A stretch of DNA of 64,000 bases from Vigna angularis. Lineage: Eukaryota > Streptophyta > Magnoliopsida > Fabales > Fabaceae. Positions 12,801-23,822 of the stretch are shown here, in pieces (position 1 is the stretch's first letter; each line of letters begins with the position of its first letter). A model generated the notes under the pieces. It ran no database searches. It was given only the letters and a program-made list of their open reading frames with translations, and was not told where the DNA came from. The stretch spans positions 20,256,501 through 20,320,500 of the forward strand of contig NC_068970.1 of the NCBI RefSeq assembly GCF_016808095.1. Direction: 5' to 3'. Made by a program: the position numbers and the translations under genes.

Positions 12801-15800
12801 AGGGGGCGTATCATTTATGGGTAACTTCAGCTCTTCCGCAAGTCTCCGACTAATAAAGTTGTGGCTGGCCCCGCTGTCGATGAGGACTAGCACCTCCCTG
12901 TGCCCAATCTTCCCCCTCAATTTCATCGTCTTCGGTTGGGTTAACCCTCCGACGGAACACGCCGATAGCTCCATAGGTTTTGAATTTTGATCTATCCCTT
13001 CTTCCGCTTCGTCATCCTCATCCTCCGCCAACAGCAAAACTCGCAGACTCTTCTCCGAGCATCGGTGGCCAGGAGCAAAGGGGCCTCCGCACCGGAAACA
13101 ACGACCCTCTTCTCTCCTTTTAAGAAATTCCGGATACGGTAAGTTTCGCACCGTCCGTCCCCGATTATCGGCGCCTCCGGTCACACTCCCTATCGAGTTG
13201 CTCGCCGGCATCGCTCCCTCTCTCCTAGCTGATCCATTGCCTTCCGTTCCCCCTGTCCGGTTTGTGGACTGGCGTTCGGTTTCGCCACGTACTACCGACC
13301 CTATCATGCGCGACCCCGATGGGTTAATTTTCATCCCGTTCCAGCCCCCTCCTTTCGCCCTCATTATCGCATCTTCTACATCCCGCGCGATCCTGATCGC
13401 AACCATGAATTCTTGAGGATCTTGAATGCGGACTTGTCCCTTGATGTCTTCTCGCAGTCCAACGAGAAAAAACCCCATCACCAGCTCCTCCGATAACCCC
13501 CGAGTCTGACCTATTAATATTTCAAAGCTCCGGACGTACTCCTCCACTGATCCCTCTTGCCGCATTGTCGCAAGCTGTTCAAACACCGATCCTCTGGATC
13601 CCCCTCCAAACCGATTTACTAACGCCATTTTTAGGGCCGTCCAAGAACGAATCTTGGCTTTTTCCTTCCAAACATTAAACCAGTAACTCGCGCTGCCCTC
13701 CATACTAATATACGCCAGTTCCACCTTATCCTCCTCCGCCACTTTTTGAATGTGGAAGAAACGTTCTGCCCGATTAATCCAGCTGTGAGGTTCTTCCCCT
13801 TCGAACGATGGTAGATCCACCCGTCTTCGCCAATTGTGTGGTATCCCCCCATGATCAAGTCTTCCCCCATTATCATTCACCGAACTGTCACTCCCTTCAG
13901 AGTTTCCTTCGTGATTATTCGTTCTCACCCCCATCATCTGCATCATCTGCTGTATATCTCGTCTCACCTCGGCCGCTTCCACCTTCATCCCCTCCATTGT
14001 AATTTCCAGTGCCTCCATTCTTCCTTCCATGGCTTTATCCGTCAACCCAATTTAATCCGGCAGGTCGGACCAAATGATAGGTCCTTACAATCAAGAACCT
14101 ATAGAAACCCAGTAACACCCACTCACACTGAATAACCTCCTTGTATTACCAAAGAATCAAGAGTACAAGATACACTGTGTGCCCGAGAGCTTAACCTCCC
14201 TCCAAAGAACTACAAGAGTTCCCGCCAAACAATAACACTTCAAAACTCTCCTCTCTCACCAACCAACCCACCCCTTTTATACTGACTTACCTAACTGCCA
14301 GGCAGTTAGGCTGGGTAATGTTTCTCCTTCTACTAGATACAATTAGTTCCCTAACAATATTGGGTTTCACCTTGATAGAAATGGTGGTTATGCACTAATA
14401 CTAACTGGCTGGCTAGAGTGCTTGTGTAATCTATGAAGCTTGGACACACCTCTTCAATGGTGTGTCCCTGGGTATGACATATACCAGACATCGACACCTG
14501 TATGACACGTATTAAAGTGTCTAATTTAGAAAACATATTTTTGGGTCTATGACAACTCTGACAATGTGAATAAGGGCAGATACCATGATTTTTATTCTAA
14601 GTATCTATTATAATTATAGAAATAAGGAACAAGTTCTAAATAATGAAGAATGTTTAGATTATATATGTATTATTAGGATGTTTTTGTTCATTCTCCTATC
14701 GTATCTTTATTCAATATAGAACTTTTTGAACTTGTTTGTTTTTCTTTAGATGAATCTCGGCTAGAGTGTTCTTTTCGATGATGATTATTAAGAAGGGGAT
14801 GCAATGTCTCAAATGAATTAGATTCTCTTTTCACTTTTTGGATTTTGGATAGATGGATTAAATTTATTTTTTGTTTTAGGTAACAATATGTTCAGATTTT
14901 TTTATCTGATTAACTTTTTTTTCATAGATGATTTTGACTATGTAACTCTTGATTGTGAATTTAAATAATTCATAATGATGTTCAATACACTACATACCAC
15001 ACACAGAGACACCCCTGTGTTGCTGTGTCCGGTGTCTATATCAATGTGAGTGTCTGTGATACCTCTCTTATACTTTTCCATTTAAGACGGTAGGGAATTA
15101 CTTGATGTGTTCCGTGATAGAATATGACCTCACACATAGGACTTAGTCTCAGCATTACGCAGTTGATTGTGCAAGGTATATATGTTTTGTTTCTTATAGT
15201 AATTGTGATGGTATCAAAATGGATGGTGTTTTGCAAGCTGTGCAGACATGACATGAATTTCAATTGATAATTGGTGTGTACTCTGACGCTTTTGTTAGAA
15301 AAATAGGCTTGAGTTCAAGAGAGGGGTGAATTAAACTTGAAAAGAATTTAGAAAGTTTTTATAAATGATTGAACGGTTAACTTTGAACAATAAACAAACC
15401 ATTTTCAGCTTCTAGAAATACTACTTTTAATGTTCTTTAATTTTCCATAACCCTGCAATATGTATATAATTCAGATGAGTTGTAAGAGAAAAGAAGAGAA
15501 TAACACCAAGAATTATAGTGTTCATCCGCATCTGGTTGTTGAATCACCTTGATTAGACTAGTAGACTAATTTCAAGTTTTTAGAAGCACCTTACAAGAAA
15601 TTTAGTACAACACAAGATCTTGAATCCTACTAGATCTCTTACAACCTTTTGTGAACCTTTCACAACAAAACCTTCTTGACAGCCCTAGTCTAGAACAACC
15701 AACAACAAAGAAAGCAATTTGGAATTGAATACAATTAAGTTCAAAAAATAACTCCCTCTAGAAGCAATGCTTGGTGATCCTCAACAAAAATGAGTTGCAA

Positions 15801-17244
15801 CACTTAATCTTGATCTTTAGAAAGATTTTTCAGAATCAGAACTCCCAAAGATAGTTTTTCGGTCAACTAAAAGTAGGATTCTGAAGTTTAAATAAAATGT
15901 TGGATAAAATGCTATTTCGGGTTTTCTTTTTGAAGAGAAAAGATAGAAAATAATTCCGATGAATTGATATTTTCAACTGGTTGAAAATCTATTTCAATTG
16001 ATTGAGAAGTGAGAAATTGGTTTTCAACAGAAGTTTCAGGTTTTTAACCAATTAAAAACTTGTTTTAATCGATTGAAATGCTATGCTTGTGTTTTCTACC
16101 AAGCTATGAACATTTCAACCTTCTAAAACAGATTATAATCAATTGAATTCTTAACTTTCCTTTAGACCCAGTGAATTCGTGTAAAAACTCTTTGGAAACA
16201 ATTTTAGCACAAAATATCAAGATCAGGCATCACACCCTCACTCAAACAAACTCTAAACCTAAGAATTAAAACTCAACTAGACTCAAACAATAAAATCATC
16301 CAATCTTTATCAAGGTTGAGGCAAACTCCATTAAGTCATTCATCTTGAAATGGTTGGAAACATCAAATCATATCTTCTAATCTAAGTTTTCATTGGCGTT
16401 AATACATTGTAAATGATTGCAGCTGACTGAATCTCTTCTTTGTCAGTGTCATTAAGTTATGGTCAAAAGAGATAAATATGTTTAATTAATTTATTTCCTT
16501 ATAACTATCATTTTGAGTCCTAAAGCGTTGCCGGTAAAACTTATTCCGTGGTCCAATATCATTTCTTTTTATAAAATCAAATAACTTTTAAACAGTTTAT
16601 GGTTCTGTGTAGCGGTATTGTTACTTGATTTCATCGTGTTAGATAAATACTTTTGGTGTTTGTAAATTAAATAGATATGATATTCATCTCAAAGTAAATA
16701 TACATTATACTGTACGAAATATAGAAAATCAATGTTAAAATGTTTTGTTCCTTTGAGTAGTGTGCTCGTGGATCCCATCAAATGAGATATGCTTGCTTAC
16801 TATAAAACTATTTTCCTTGCTATCCATTTTGATAAAGAAAAATATTTTTATAGCGGGAACGGGTGATTATGCTATATTAAGTGCCATTTGATAATGCTAG
16901 AAAGGAAAGATGATGATAGTGTAATCGTGCACCCTCTATCCTAAACATTCTACTGATCATCTTCTATTTATTAATACTATCTTCATCTGTTACAGATCCT
17001 AAGGGTCCTAATAACAATTTTGGACACTTCTAGTGATCCAAGGACTCTGGCAGTTGCTTGTTATGATCTTTCACAGTTTATCCAGCATCATCCTGCTGGA
17101 CGGATAATTGTGACAGACCTCAAGGCCAAGGAACGGGTGATGAAGCTTATGAACCATGAAAATGCTGAAGTTACTAAGAATGCACTACTCTGCATCCAGC
17201 GGCTTTTCCTAGGTGCCAAGTACGCAAGTTTCTTGCAGGTTTAA
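6831..17244 (+). CDS. VHA-H: V-type proton ATPase subunit H
   Basis: Eleven exons: 6831-6860, 7029-7154, 7332-7434, 7513-7585, 8780-8845, 8979-9096, 9447-9608, 9983-10108, 10348-10473, 11471-11650, 16996-17244. They sum to 1359 nt, or 452 residues, normal for plant subunit H. The start [10 protein letters not shown] followed by [12 protein letters not shown] is the family's N-terminus. The body has the helical, armadillo-like character of the family ([35 protein letters not shown]), and the last exon contains [13 protein letters not shown] and ends YASFLQV. Subunit H belongs to the soluble V1 sector and couples ATP hydrolysis to proton pumping at vacuole and endosome membranes. Oddities: intron 10 is 5.3 kb because it holds an LTR element and other repeats; introns 4 and 9 hold further repeats. 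The exon 4 donor is irregular: keeping the frame requires cutting after CTAAG, leaving TTAAGT as the intron start, while the neighbouring GT would shift the frame by one base. Either a base is missing in this sequence or the copy is impaired. All other junctions are canonical and the rest of the frame is intact. Confidence 0.93.
8046..8164 (+). mobile_element. TRIM-like short LTR fragment in V-ATPase intron 4
   Basis: A TGTTGG...AACA unit of 119 bp contains AAGTCCCACATCGACTAGAG, a TATAAGTGGGTG stretch and GTTGAGTTAGGCTTAAAGTC. It is preceded by a purine-rich segment (GCGTGAGGGGTGTG) that would suit a polypurine tract. I recall this wording from abundant short LTR-type repeats of legumes. Only one LTR and the adjoining internal end are present, so it is a remnant in an intron, in the same orientation as the gene. 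Confidence 0.5.
10590..10745 (+). mobile_element. tRNA-derived SINE in V-ATPase intron 9
   Basis: An RNA polymerase III B-box, GGTTCAATTCC, occurs at 10628-10638, 20-45 bases after a weak A-box-like stretch. It is followed by a body with CCTACCCTCCCCAAACCCC, CAAGTGGGA and a GGTTGCCCTC end. This order (tRNA-like head, then a C-rich body ending near a GGGCTGCCC-like phrase) matches the plant Au-like SINE pattern as I remember it. The ends are approximate and no clear flanking duplication was found. Confidence 0.55.
11803..11807. repeat. Left target-site duplication ATATT of the LTR element
   Basis: ATATT immediately precedes the TG of the left LTR and recurs exactly after the CA of the right LTR (14357-14361). 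This 5-bp duplication shows direct integration of the element. Confidence 0.9.
11808..12089 (-). repeat. 3' LTR of the gypsy element (282 bp)
   Basis: Direct repeat of 14075-14356, beginning TGATAGGTCC and ending CCCTAACA on the plus strand. Being downstream of gag on the minus strand, it is the 3' LTR. It carries a TTTTATACTG stretch (12006-12015). Confidence 0.88.
12161..12313 (-). pseudogene. Residual C-terminal integrase fragment of the gypsy element
   Basis: In a different minus-strand frame from gag-protease, this stretch encodes the motif typical of the end of gypsy integrase ([16 protein letters not shown]), then a stop at 12161-12163. It shows that the element arose by deletion of the middle of pol rather than by simple truncation: the start and the end of the polyprotein are both present, joined out of frame. 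Confidence 0.75.
12198..14045 (-). CDS. Retrotransposon gag-protease polyprotein, truncated at the reverse transcriptase start
   Basis: An open frame of 615 residues without breaks. Residues 1-40 form a methionine- and glutamate-rich helical start. The gag domain runs from about 75 to 225 ([35 protein letters not shown]). A zinc knuckle lies at 316-329 (CFRCGG...GHRC), and the aspartic protease active site is at 390-395 (DSGASH). Near residue 560 the protein enters what is normally the linker before reverse transcriptase (HYHVF) and then diverges into about 55 residues unrelated to pol, crossing the deletion junction. Gag packages the RNA and the protease matures the polyprotein. An intact gag-protease on an element without polymerase matches the group described as LTR elements that keep only a gag domain. 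Confidence 0.85.
   Translation of the reverse strand: MTDKAMEGRMEALEITMEGMKVEAAEVRRDIQQMMQMMGVRTNNHEGNSEGSDSSVNDNGGRLDHGGIPHNWRRRVDLPSFEGEEPHSWINRAERFFHIQKVAEEDKVELAYISMEGSASYWFNVWKEKAKIRSWTALKMALVNRFGGGSRGSVFEQLATMRQEGSVEEYVRSFEILIGQTRGLSEELVMGFFLVGLREDIKGQVRIQDPQEFMVAIRIARDVEDAIMRAKGGGWNGMKINPSGSRMIGSVVRGETERQSTNRTGGTEGNGSARREGAMPASNSIGSVTGGADNRGRTVRNLPYPEFLKRREEGRCFRCGGPFAPGHRCSEKSLRVLLLAEDEDDEAEEGIDQNSKPMELSACSVGGLTQPKTMKLRGKIGHREVLVLIDSGASHNFISRRLAEELKLPINDTPPYQVSLGDGQRKETRGCCEHVEIRLAEAVVEERLHLFELGGVDIILGVEWLAKLGEVMINWKEMTMGYIVEGKKVKIQGDPALARQLVEPQSLLKLTDAESWVIAWDMGQVEKEVDGEGQVDLTEGQKAELETVLQAHYHVFRVWEMCVVEQGTRGDMMGELTEAPCTVTACGESRFSFTINRDSKNTLNISCSPTKEGCG
14075..14356 (-). repeat. 5' LTR of the gypsy element (282 bp)
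   Basis: Same length and termini as the copy at 11808-12089. It lies upstream of gag on the minus strand and so would carry the element's promoter. Confidence 0.88.
14357..14361. repeat. Right target-site duplication ATATT of the LTR element
   Basis: Exact copy of 11803-11807, directly after the right LTR end. Confidence 0.9.
15290..16400. repeat. Unclassified repeat-like segment in V-ATPase intron 10
   Basis: This non-coding stretch contains several close versions of a palindrome-centred phrase (TTTCAATTGATTGAGAAG, TTTTAATCGATTGAAATG, ATTATAATCAATTGAATTC). Such AATCGATT phrases are frequent in legume dispersed repeats in my experience. No termini or coding remains were found. Confidence 0.35.
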
Positions 17245-17439
17245 TTCTGTTTTGTACGTTGGTGGCCTACTGGATGCACTTAATTCCTTCAACTTCACTG
17301 CTGTCTCAAATATTGGGTCGGTTCTCGTGTACAAGGCTTATTCATTGCTTTAGTAATTAATTTATTGTGTATGGCATATTAAAATTTCGGTTTCAACAGT
17401 AGAACAAATTTTATGTGAGAAATAAGTATTCTGCTGCCG

Positions 17440-17445
17440 AATAAA
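17440..17445 (+). terminator. Candidate polyadenylation signal of VHA-H
   Basis: AATAAA about 195 bases after the stop codon, within a GT- and T-rich stretch. It is the nearest canonical hexamer I see downstream. Confidence 0.3.
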
Positions 17446-19259
17446 AGAAGTTTTGTAATTAAATACTCGAACTTGTGCTTGTAGTTACGTTGAATTTGTT
17501 AGAGAACAACATTTATTGTTAAATATGAGCTATCTGAATGAGTCGAGGGGTCAATGGACCAAATAAATGTTTATTTTATAGGTTTATAATGTTATATATT
17601 GTATTTTAGTTACTGACAATTTCTTTTAGAAATGTCGAAGTGTAAGTCAGAAATAATTATATATTAACTAGAGAACTTGGTGATGATTATACAAAATGGC
17701 ATTTTCATTTTTAATTTTAAAATAGAAAATTAATTTTTAAAACTGATGTTCTATTTTTTTTTATTTTTTAAATAGATATCTATCCATATCTTTAATAAAC
17801 ATCAGTCACATTCATTATAATCTTTATTTTGTTTAATAAAGTAATAGTCATCTTTATTATGACTTTAATAAACTATAAATTCCTTAATTTAAAATCTTCT
17901 CATTCAAATTTGATTATAAAACCACAATCCAACAAAAACCCAATAACACAATTTAGTACAATTACATCCCATAAATCACAATTTCTACACTGCAACGACA
18001 ATAATTCAGTAGCATATAACCAAACCATAATAAAATTTCAATTCATCTTCTAGTCATGCAACACCTTTCACAACAAACATTCAATCAACTCAAATTCACA
18101 CTTACAACAAATGAAAATTTCACCAATGAATTATCTAAATTCAAAATTGACTCAAATTTTAGCTTATGTCAACTTTGAAGAGACAACCTAAAAATTTGAA
18201 AAGTCCCAACTGACTTCGAACTCACAAAACCTCTACCTTAACCTATAGACAATGAAAAGACGATCGAACCCAACCAACAAAACACTAGTTAACAAAGAGT
18301 AAAATTAAAGATGCTAGAAGTACATACAAACTCAAAAAGACCTCACACACTTTCCAAAAGAGAATAGGTGTGAAAAGGAGATGAAATTTCAACTTAACTG
18401 AAAAGATATTTCATTTATTTTTCCTTTCTTTTTACTATTAAACCAAAATAAAGTATAGAAACAATTTCATAAATTGTGATAACTGCTTTAGAACCACTCA
18501 AATTGTGTCAATTATGCTCATTCTTCCCATGTTTTACAATAGTTATCGTAAGCTAACTCTTTTTTCGATTTAGTTTTATTCCTTTCTTAACCCTGAACAC
18601 ATACTTTATTTAATATTATATTCTATAATACACTTATTGATGAACTCTTTATTGTCTGTTTTTACTTGAATAATTTTTTTTATCTTTCTCCTCAATCTCT
18701 TGTATCTTATACATTTTCCTCTTACTTACATCATATCATTCCCTTTTATCTCCTATCTCAATCTTTTCCTTCTATGTCTTGATTTTCAATGTCCTTAACA
18801 AACTTATCACTGAAAAAATAACAAATGAATGATAAATATAAAAAACATAAAATAAAAATTTAAGGGACTAAATGAAAAGAGTAATAATAATAAAAAATAG
18901 ATAAACGTATAATTTAGGACTTAAAAATATCAATATCCAATATTTTTTTTATCAATGAAATTTCCTTTATTAAAAACCATAAACAACTTCATAAATTTAT
19001 GATAAAAACATATTATATTATATGCATATTCTTAATATCCGTTCTTCATTTATTTGTTCTTTCTACCAGTGAAGGTAACTTTTCCATCGATTGTGATAAC
19101 AACAATTCGTTTTAGCCCTTCAAAGTGTAAAGGATAACCTTATTGTGGGACTATACAATTTAGTGGTGCTACACTTTCAACTACAATTATTTTGGGAAAC
19201 AAACAGCCACTCTCTCTTAAATGAAAGATGTTTTTTTCAAAATTTACCATAGGTTCACA

Positions 19260-19687
19260 TAGTGTTGTAAAAACCTAACCCGACTCATATTCAACCAATT
19301 CAACTCATTTATTAATGAGTCGAAAAAATTTAGACTCGGTTTGACCCATCCCAAGTTGGTGGGTTAAATGGATTAACTTACTAACTCACTTAACTTTTTT
19401 TTATCCTCTTCTTTCAAAGACCAATTTATATAAAAAAATGTTTTACATAAATATAATAAGAGTTTGAGTTGTAATGTTTTATTTATTCGAATAATTAATT
19501 AATTTCATTTCATTAAAAATATATAGGTGGGTTGATCTAGCTCACTACAAGTTTAACTTGAGTGAACCAAGTTCTTAATAAGCCGAATCAAAATTGACAT
19601 TTCAAAATTTTTTTTCAACCTAACCCAATCCAAACTTGTAGTAGATCAGGTTAACTCACAAGTTTCTAACCCATTTTTACATCACTA
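19260..19687. mobile_element. Non-autonomous hAT-like element
   Basis: The ends are near-perfect inverted repeats: TAGTGTTGTAAAAA on the left, and TAGTGATGTAAAAA when the right end is read on the minus strand. The flanking 8-mers are GGTTCACA (19252-19259) and AATTCACA (19688-19695), six of eight identical, the right length for a hAT duplication. Inside are only variants of ACCCGACTCA / AACTTGTGAGTTAACC sequence and no open frame, so it is a non-autonomous (MITE-like) copy of 428 bp. Confidence 0.65.
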
Positions 19688-21004
19688 AATTCACATAGGA
19701 TATTAGTTAAAAATGTAATTAAATAAGAAATTGTAATGGAATTGTATAAAAGATGACAGAAAATAATTTGTTTGTTTGTAAATTTGATATCATTGAAAAG
19801 AAATAAAAGAAAATACCCAGATTCCACCACTTCTGCAAAGGAGCATGCCATTGAATGTCAATAAATTGATTTTGTTTTCAGTTTCTCAATAATGTTTCAT
19901 GAAAATCATTATTACCACGTGGCTCACATATCCAGAAAATGCTGTTGGAACTGTGATCTACAATTTAGATCACGACAGAAAAAAAGAATGTACTATTTTT
20001 CTTCTATTTAAATTACCTAAGAATATCTAATAATTATGTTTTGAATGTAAGTGTTTATCATATAAAATTATGTATGAGTTATTTTAACAATTTAAAAACA
20101 AGGTTATGATCTTTTGTAAGTTGAGTTATTTTTTATAAAATATTTAATAATCACTGATATAAGTTAAAATATTTTTTAAATACATCTCAAAACAAATACC
20201 TATTTATAAAATGAATTATAATTAAACTTCTTCACTAGAATAAAGATACCAGATTACTTTAAAACAAACTAAAGCTGGTGATTTAAAAGTTATGTATTCA
20301 CAGGAGATTTTTCAAGTGATATTATACTTGAATATTTTAGTTAAGATTTTGAGTTTAATGGATATAAAAAATATAGTTAAAAAAGGTTTTATTGGTCTGA
20401 TTAACCAAATTCTTCTATAGAAATTAATCATAAAAAGTTAATAAATATTTCATTCTAAATAGAAAAAACTAATCAATCAAAGCCGACATTGCATGTTATC
20501 TTCCTCTTTCTTTCGTGCATGTTCTTATCACCTTGCTTTAACTTTAGAGGGTAAAAAGTGCAATGGATGACTTACCAGTAAAAGTACAATTCTTAAGCCA
20601 AAGCAACCATTTTTTGTTTTCAAATGAGCTCCAAATCCATTAGCGCTTAATTTATTCGGGATAATTAAGATAATTATTTGAGTGTTCAAAACTATAAAAT
20701 CATAAAGGATTCATTCAATAAAAAATAAGAGTGGTAAAAATTTATAATTTTGAATAAATTTTACTAAATCATATTCGATAAACCGTACGTATGATAATAT
20801 ATTCGCTGGTGATTTAGTCAATATGTATGAAGATTCTAAACTAGAATATTCTATGTGCTCCTTTTTTTATTAAATTATTTTGATATAAATATTTTTTTAT
20901 TATCTAGATTTATCGTATTCATTAGAAAAAATATTCTTTTAATATTATTAAGAGTAAATTAAATATTTTTTACAGTTAACGTTTTACTTGTACATAAATA
21001 AAAT

Positions 21005-22171
21005 GTAGGAGCCTGAAAATGTAAGACTATTGGGTCCTGCAGCCTGGTCCAAGAAGCTAAGGACACTAGGACCTTAGAAGAGGTCTCATTTTCCAACTCT
21101 GAGTTCTTCATCCATTTCCTCTTTTTCTCTCTAAGTTCAGCTTCACTTTCTTATTCTTGCTCTGATTTTTCTCTACTTTTCCACCACTTCCCACTGTTGT
21201 CGTTTACGGAGTTGAGAGCTTTCCCTTCATCCGATTAGATTTTCATTTTGGACGGGTAAGTTATCTTTTTCTGTTTCCCCTTTTTCCTTTGAACCTAGGG
21301 CATGCAATATTCTAGTTGCATGTAGTCAATGGTTTTTCTCTCTAGATTCTCTATCTATTCTAACTCTAAGAGATGTCTTTGTACCCAATCTGACGTTTTG
21401 TAGATACTGTTGAACTTGCTTCTGTGCAAGAGTACTGTTTTGGGGTTTCCTCTAAAGAGTGTTGTGCTTGTAACCCCTAAGGTAAGGGTAACTAATTATT
21501 TTTGTATGAATTTATTTTATAAAAATATATGCATATGAATGTTGAACTGGTGTGCTCTTGTGAAACTTGTTTTATGACTTTTATTGTATTGGGTGTTATA
21601 ACTGAAACTGTGAAATTGTGCATGTTGTGATGTGATGAATTTAATCTGTTTTGAATGAGTTTGTTGGCTGAAATTGATCTTGTTGGAAGGTCTGGAGTAA
21701 GGGTTCTATAATAGCATGTATATGGGTATTAAATAGATGTACAGGTACTGTTTGAGGTTGCTGTGAGAGGAAGTGAAAATATTAAAATTAGGCATTTCAG
21801 ATTTAGAGCATAAGAGAACATGGTAGATAATTTAAATAAATTAATTGTTAATTGTTGAGAGCCTTTCTTTGTTGGTAGGATAGAGGAACCTTAAAAACCT
21901 GAGTTGACACATCCCTCATCATAGAGCAGCCTTGACCTGGTCCAGTCAGTTGTGACTAGTCATATGTGCTGGCGTCGAAGGTGAGTTTGATGCGTTCAGA
22001 CATCTGGGTCATCTCCGGTGACCAATTGGGGTAAAGAAAGATCTCTACTAGGATGAAAATAAAATAAAACAAGTTGATTGTAGATGCATAAAGTTATCAT
22101 GTGTTAATTTCTAGTAAATTATAATTTTAGGAAATCAGTCACTGTGTGTTTGGAATTTAAAGTAAGGATCC

Positions 22172-22203
<32 letters not shown>

Positions 22204-22247
22204 TAGTTTAATATAATATAAAAATATATATTTATAACGTTACGTAT

Positions 22248-22278
<31 letters not shown>

Positions 22279-23212
22279 AAGTAAGGATAGTTGTTTCTTA
22301 TATTGAAACGAGTTGGAGCTGTTTGGTTCTTGGTATTGATTAACTTAGATTCAATTGTGGAGATGTTATTTTTATAATTTGTGAGTGGTGAGTAATGTAT
22401 ATTGTTGAGATTGTGTATATGTTGATTGTGGCAGAAAGTATATGATTACAAAGTGATGAAAGTATGATCCAAGTTATAAATCAAGTTTCATCTGTGTAGG
22501 ATCTCTTGGTGAGATCCTTAGTGTTTTAGAATGAAAGTAGGAGCTCAGTCTTGGGGGTCATTCTGATACTCCAATGGCTAATCATACTCAAGTAGAGGGA
22601 TTAATCCATGTGGTGAGGAGTAGCAGGAGGTCTTAGTCTTGGGGGCTTCTAGTATGCCTCAAGGCCCGGAACAGGCTAACCTTGTGAGTGTGGCAGGGTG
22701 GGGAACCCAAGTTTCATAAGTCACCACGAGTGCAGGACCCGCCATAGCTTGACTATCATTCTAAGTCCGGACTAGTCAAGTCTAGTTTATGACATGTTCC
22801 TTTGTATGGTTTAACTTGCTTGGCTTAAAGTATTTATTTGATGAATTGTTTACTTTAATATAGTATGCTTGCTTGTGAAACTAGCTCACTCTTGCTTGTG
22901 TGTTCGTGCTTTGTTTGGGTATGTTTCCTGTTGCAATGATCATCCTAAATTGGATGTGAGCAGATGAAGAGGAGGTGTCTGTGGAGCAAGCGCTGGAAGA
23001 AGGTGATGCTGCAGTTTATTATGTCTAGGATCTTGATTAGTAGTATTATTCTAATGATAATTCACAGTGGTTCTTTATGTTTAAGAGACCAACTCTGATT
23101 TTATTTTGGATGTAACCAATATAGTCTGTTATATGTCTCTAACTGCTTTCCAATATTATAACTGAATGACGTCTTTATTATATATACATGTCGTATATTA
23201 TGGGGATGTCAC
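21005..23212 (-). repeat. Repeat family copy A (long-LTR-like, non-coding)
   Basis: On the minus strand it begins TGTGACATCCCC, a form close to TGTAACATCCC starts of long plant LTRs. It shares landmark phrases with three other copies in this window: GTTGCAATGATCATCC and GATGTGAGCAGATGAAG near 22933-22973, and GCAGGAGGTCTTAGTC near 22624. The plus strand has a pyrimidine-rich leader-like stretch followed by GGGTAAGTT (about 21254). No protein is encoded. Its outer limits are approximate and no target-site duplication could be matched. Confidence 0.5.
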
Positions 23213-23456
23213 ACTTAACCTAGGGAGAACTGGATAAAATGTAAGTCACATTAGCAGTAAAAAAAATCCAATACTAAAAGTTACTTGTTTTGTTACACTC
23301 ATTCTCTTGTGTAATTTTGACAATTTTTAAACTATATCCTGTTCCAACAACAGGTCGCTTCTATAAATTTTCAAGTAGAGGAATCTAAGGAAACAAATTT
23401 CATGTCTTACATTAGTAAAAATTAAAAAAAAAAATCACTATCTTAGAGGGTTGATC

Positions 23457-23458
<2 letters not shown>

Positions 23459-23548
<90 letters not shown>
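23459..23548. repeat. (TA)n microsatellite, about 90 bp
   Basis: Uninterrupted TA dinucleotides for about 45 units, roughly 270 bp downstream of the CML41-like stop codon. Likely length-polymorphic; assembled length may be unreliable. Confidence 0.95.
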
Positions 23549-23551
<3 letters not shown>

Positions 23552-23822
23552 GCTATAAAACCAAAATAATTTTTTAAAAGATAAAGGAAAAATAAAATAA
23601 AATAGAAGACAAATATATTACCACTTAAGAATATGAATATATAAAACGTGCCTTATTTCAGAACACAACAAGTACTTATAGTTGAAATGGCCTCCATGTA
23701 CATATATTTACATAAAATTTTTGTTGAAGTTTTGAAGCATCATCGATTAAACATTGCAAACGGTTTGGATTGAAATGAAAAAGATGCAAAGCAGAGAGAA
23801 ACGAAGGGATTATATAAATTGA

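Larger units (their letters stand above)
11808..14356 (-). mobile_element. Internally deleted Ty3/gypsy LTR retrotransposon (gag-protease only)
   Basis: A complete element of 2549 bp: two direct LTRs of 282 bp (11808-12089 and 14075-14356) starting TGATAGG and ending CTAACA, flanked by ATATT on both sides. The coding strand is minus, opposite to the host V-ATPase gene. Just inside the upstream LTR the minus strand reads TTTGGTCCGACC, a plausible primer-binding site (TGG start). Beside the downstream LTR lies a purine tract, GGGGAAGGGG. Between them only gag-protease and a short integrase tail remain; reverse transcriptase, RNase H and most of integrase are missing. The two LTRs look nearly identical (for example AATTAATTCC against AATTAGTTCC), so the insertion is probably recent. 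It would have to be mobilised by a full-length relative. Confidence 0.9.
17450..23820. other. Intergenic region between VHA-H and the CML41-like gene
   Basis: No supportable gene. It contains the hAT-like element (19260-19687), copy A of the repeated family (about 21005-23212) and a long TA tract (23459-23548), all listed separately. The rest (17.5-19.2 and 19.7-21.0 kb) is AT-rich with only chance open frames. Confidence 0.5.

Noticed and set aside
14440..15065. Two stretches with GTGTCC / GACACC / GTGTCTGTG phrases in V-ATPase intron 10, considered as inverted repeat ends of an element
   Set aside because: The phrases are short and unordered; neither matching termini nor flanking duplications were found.
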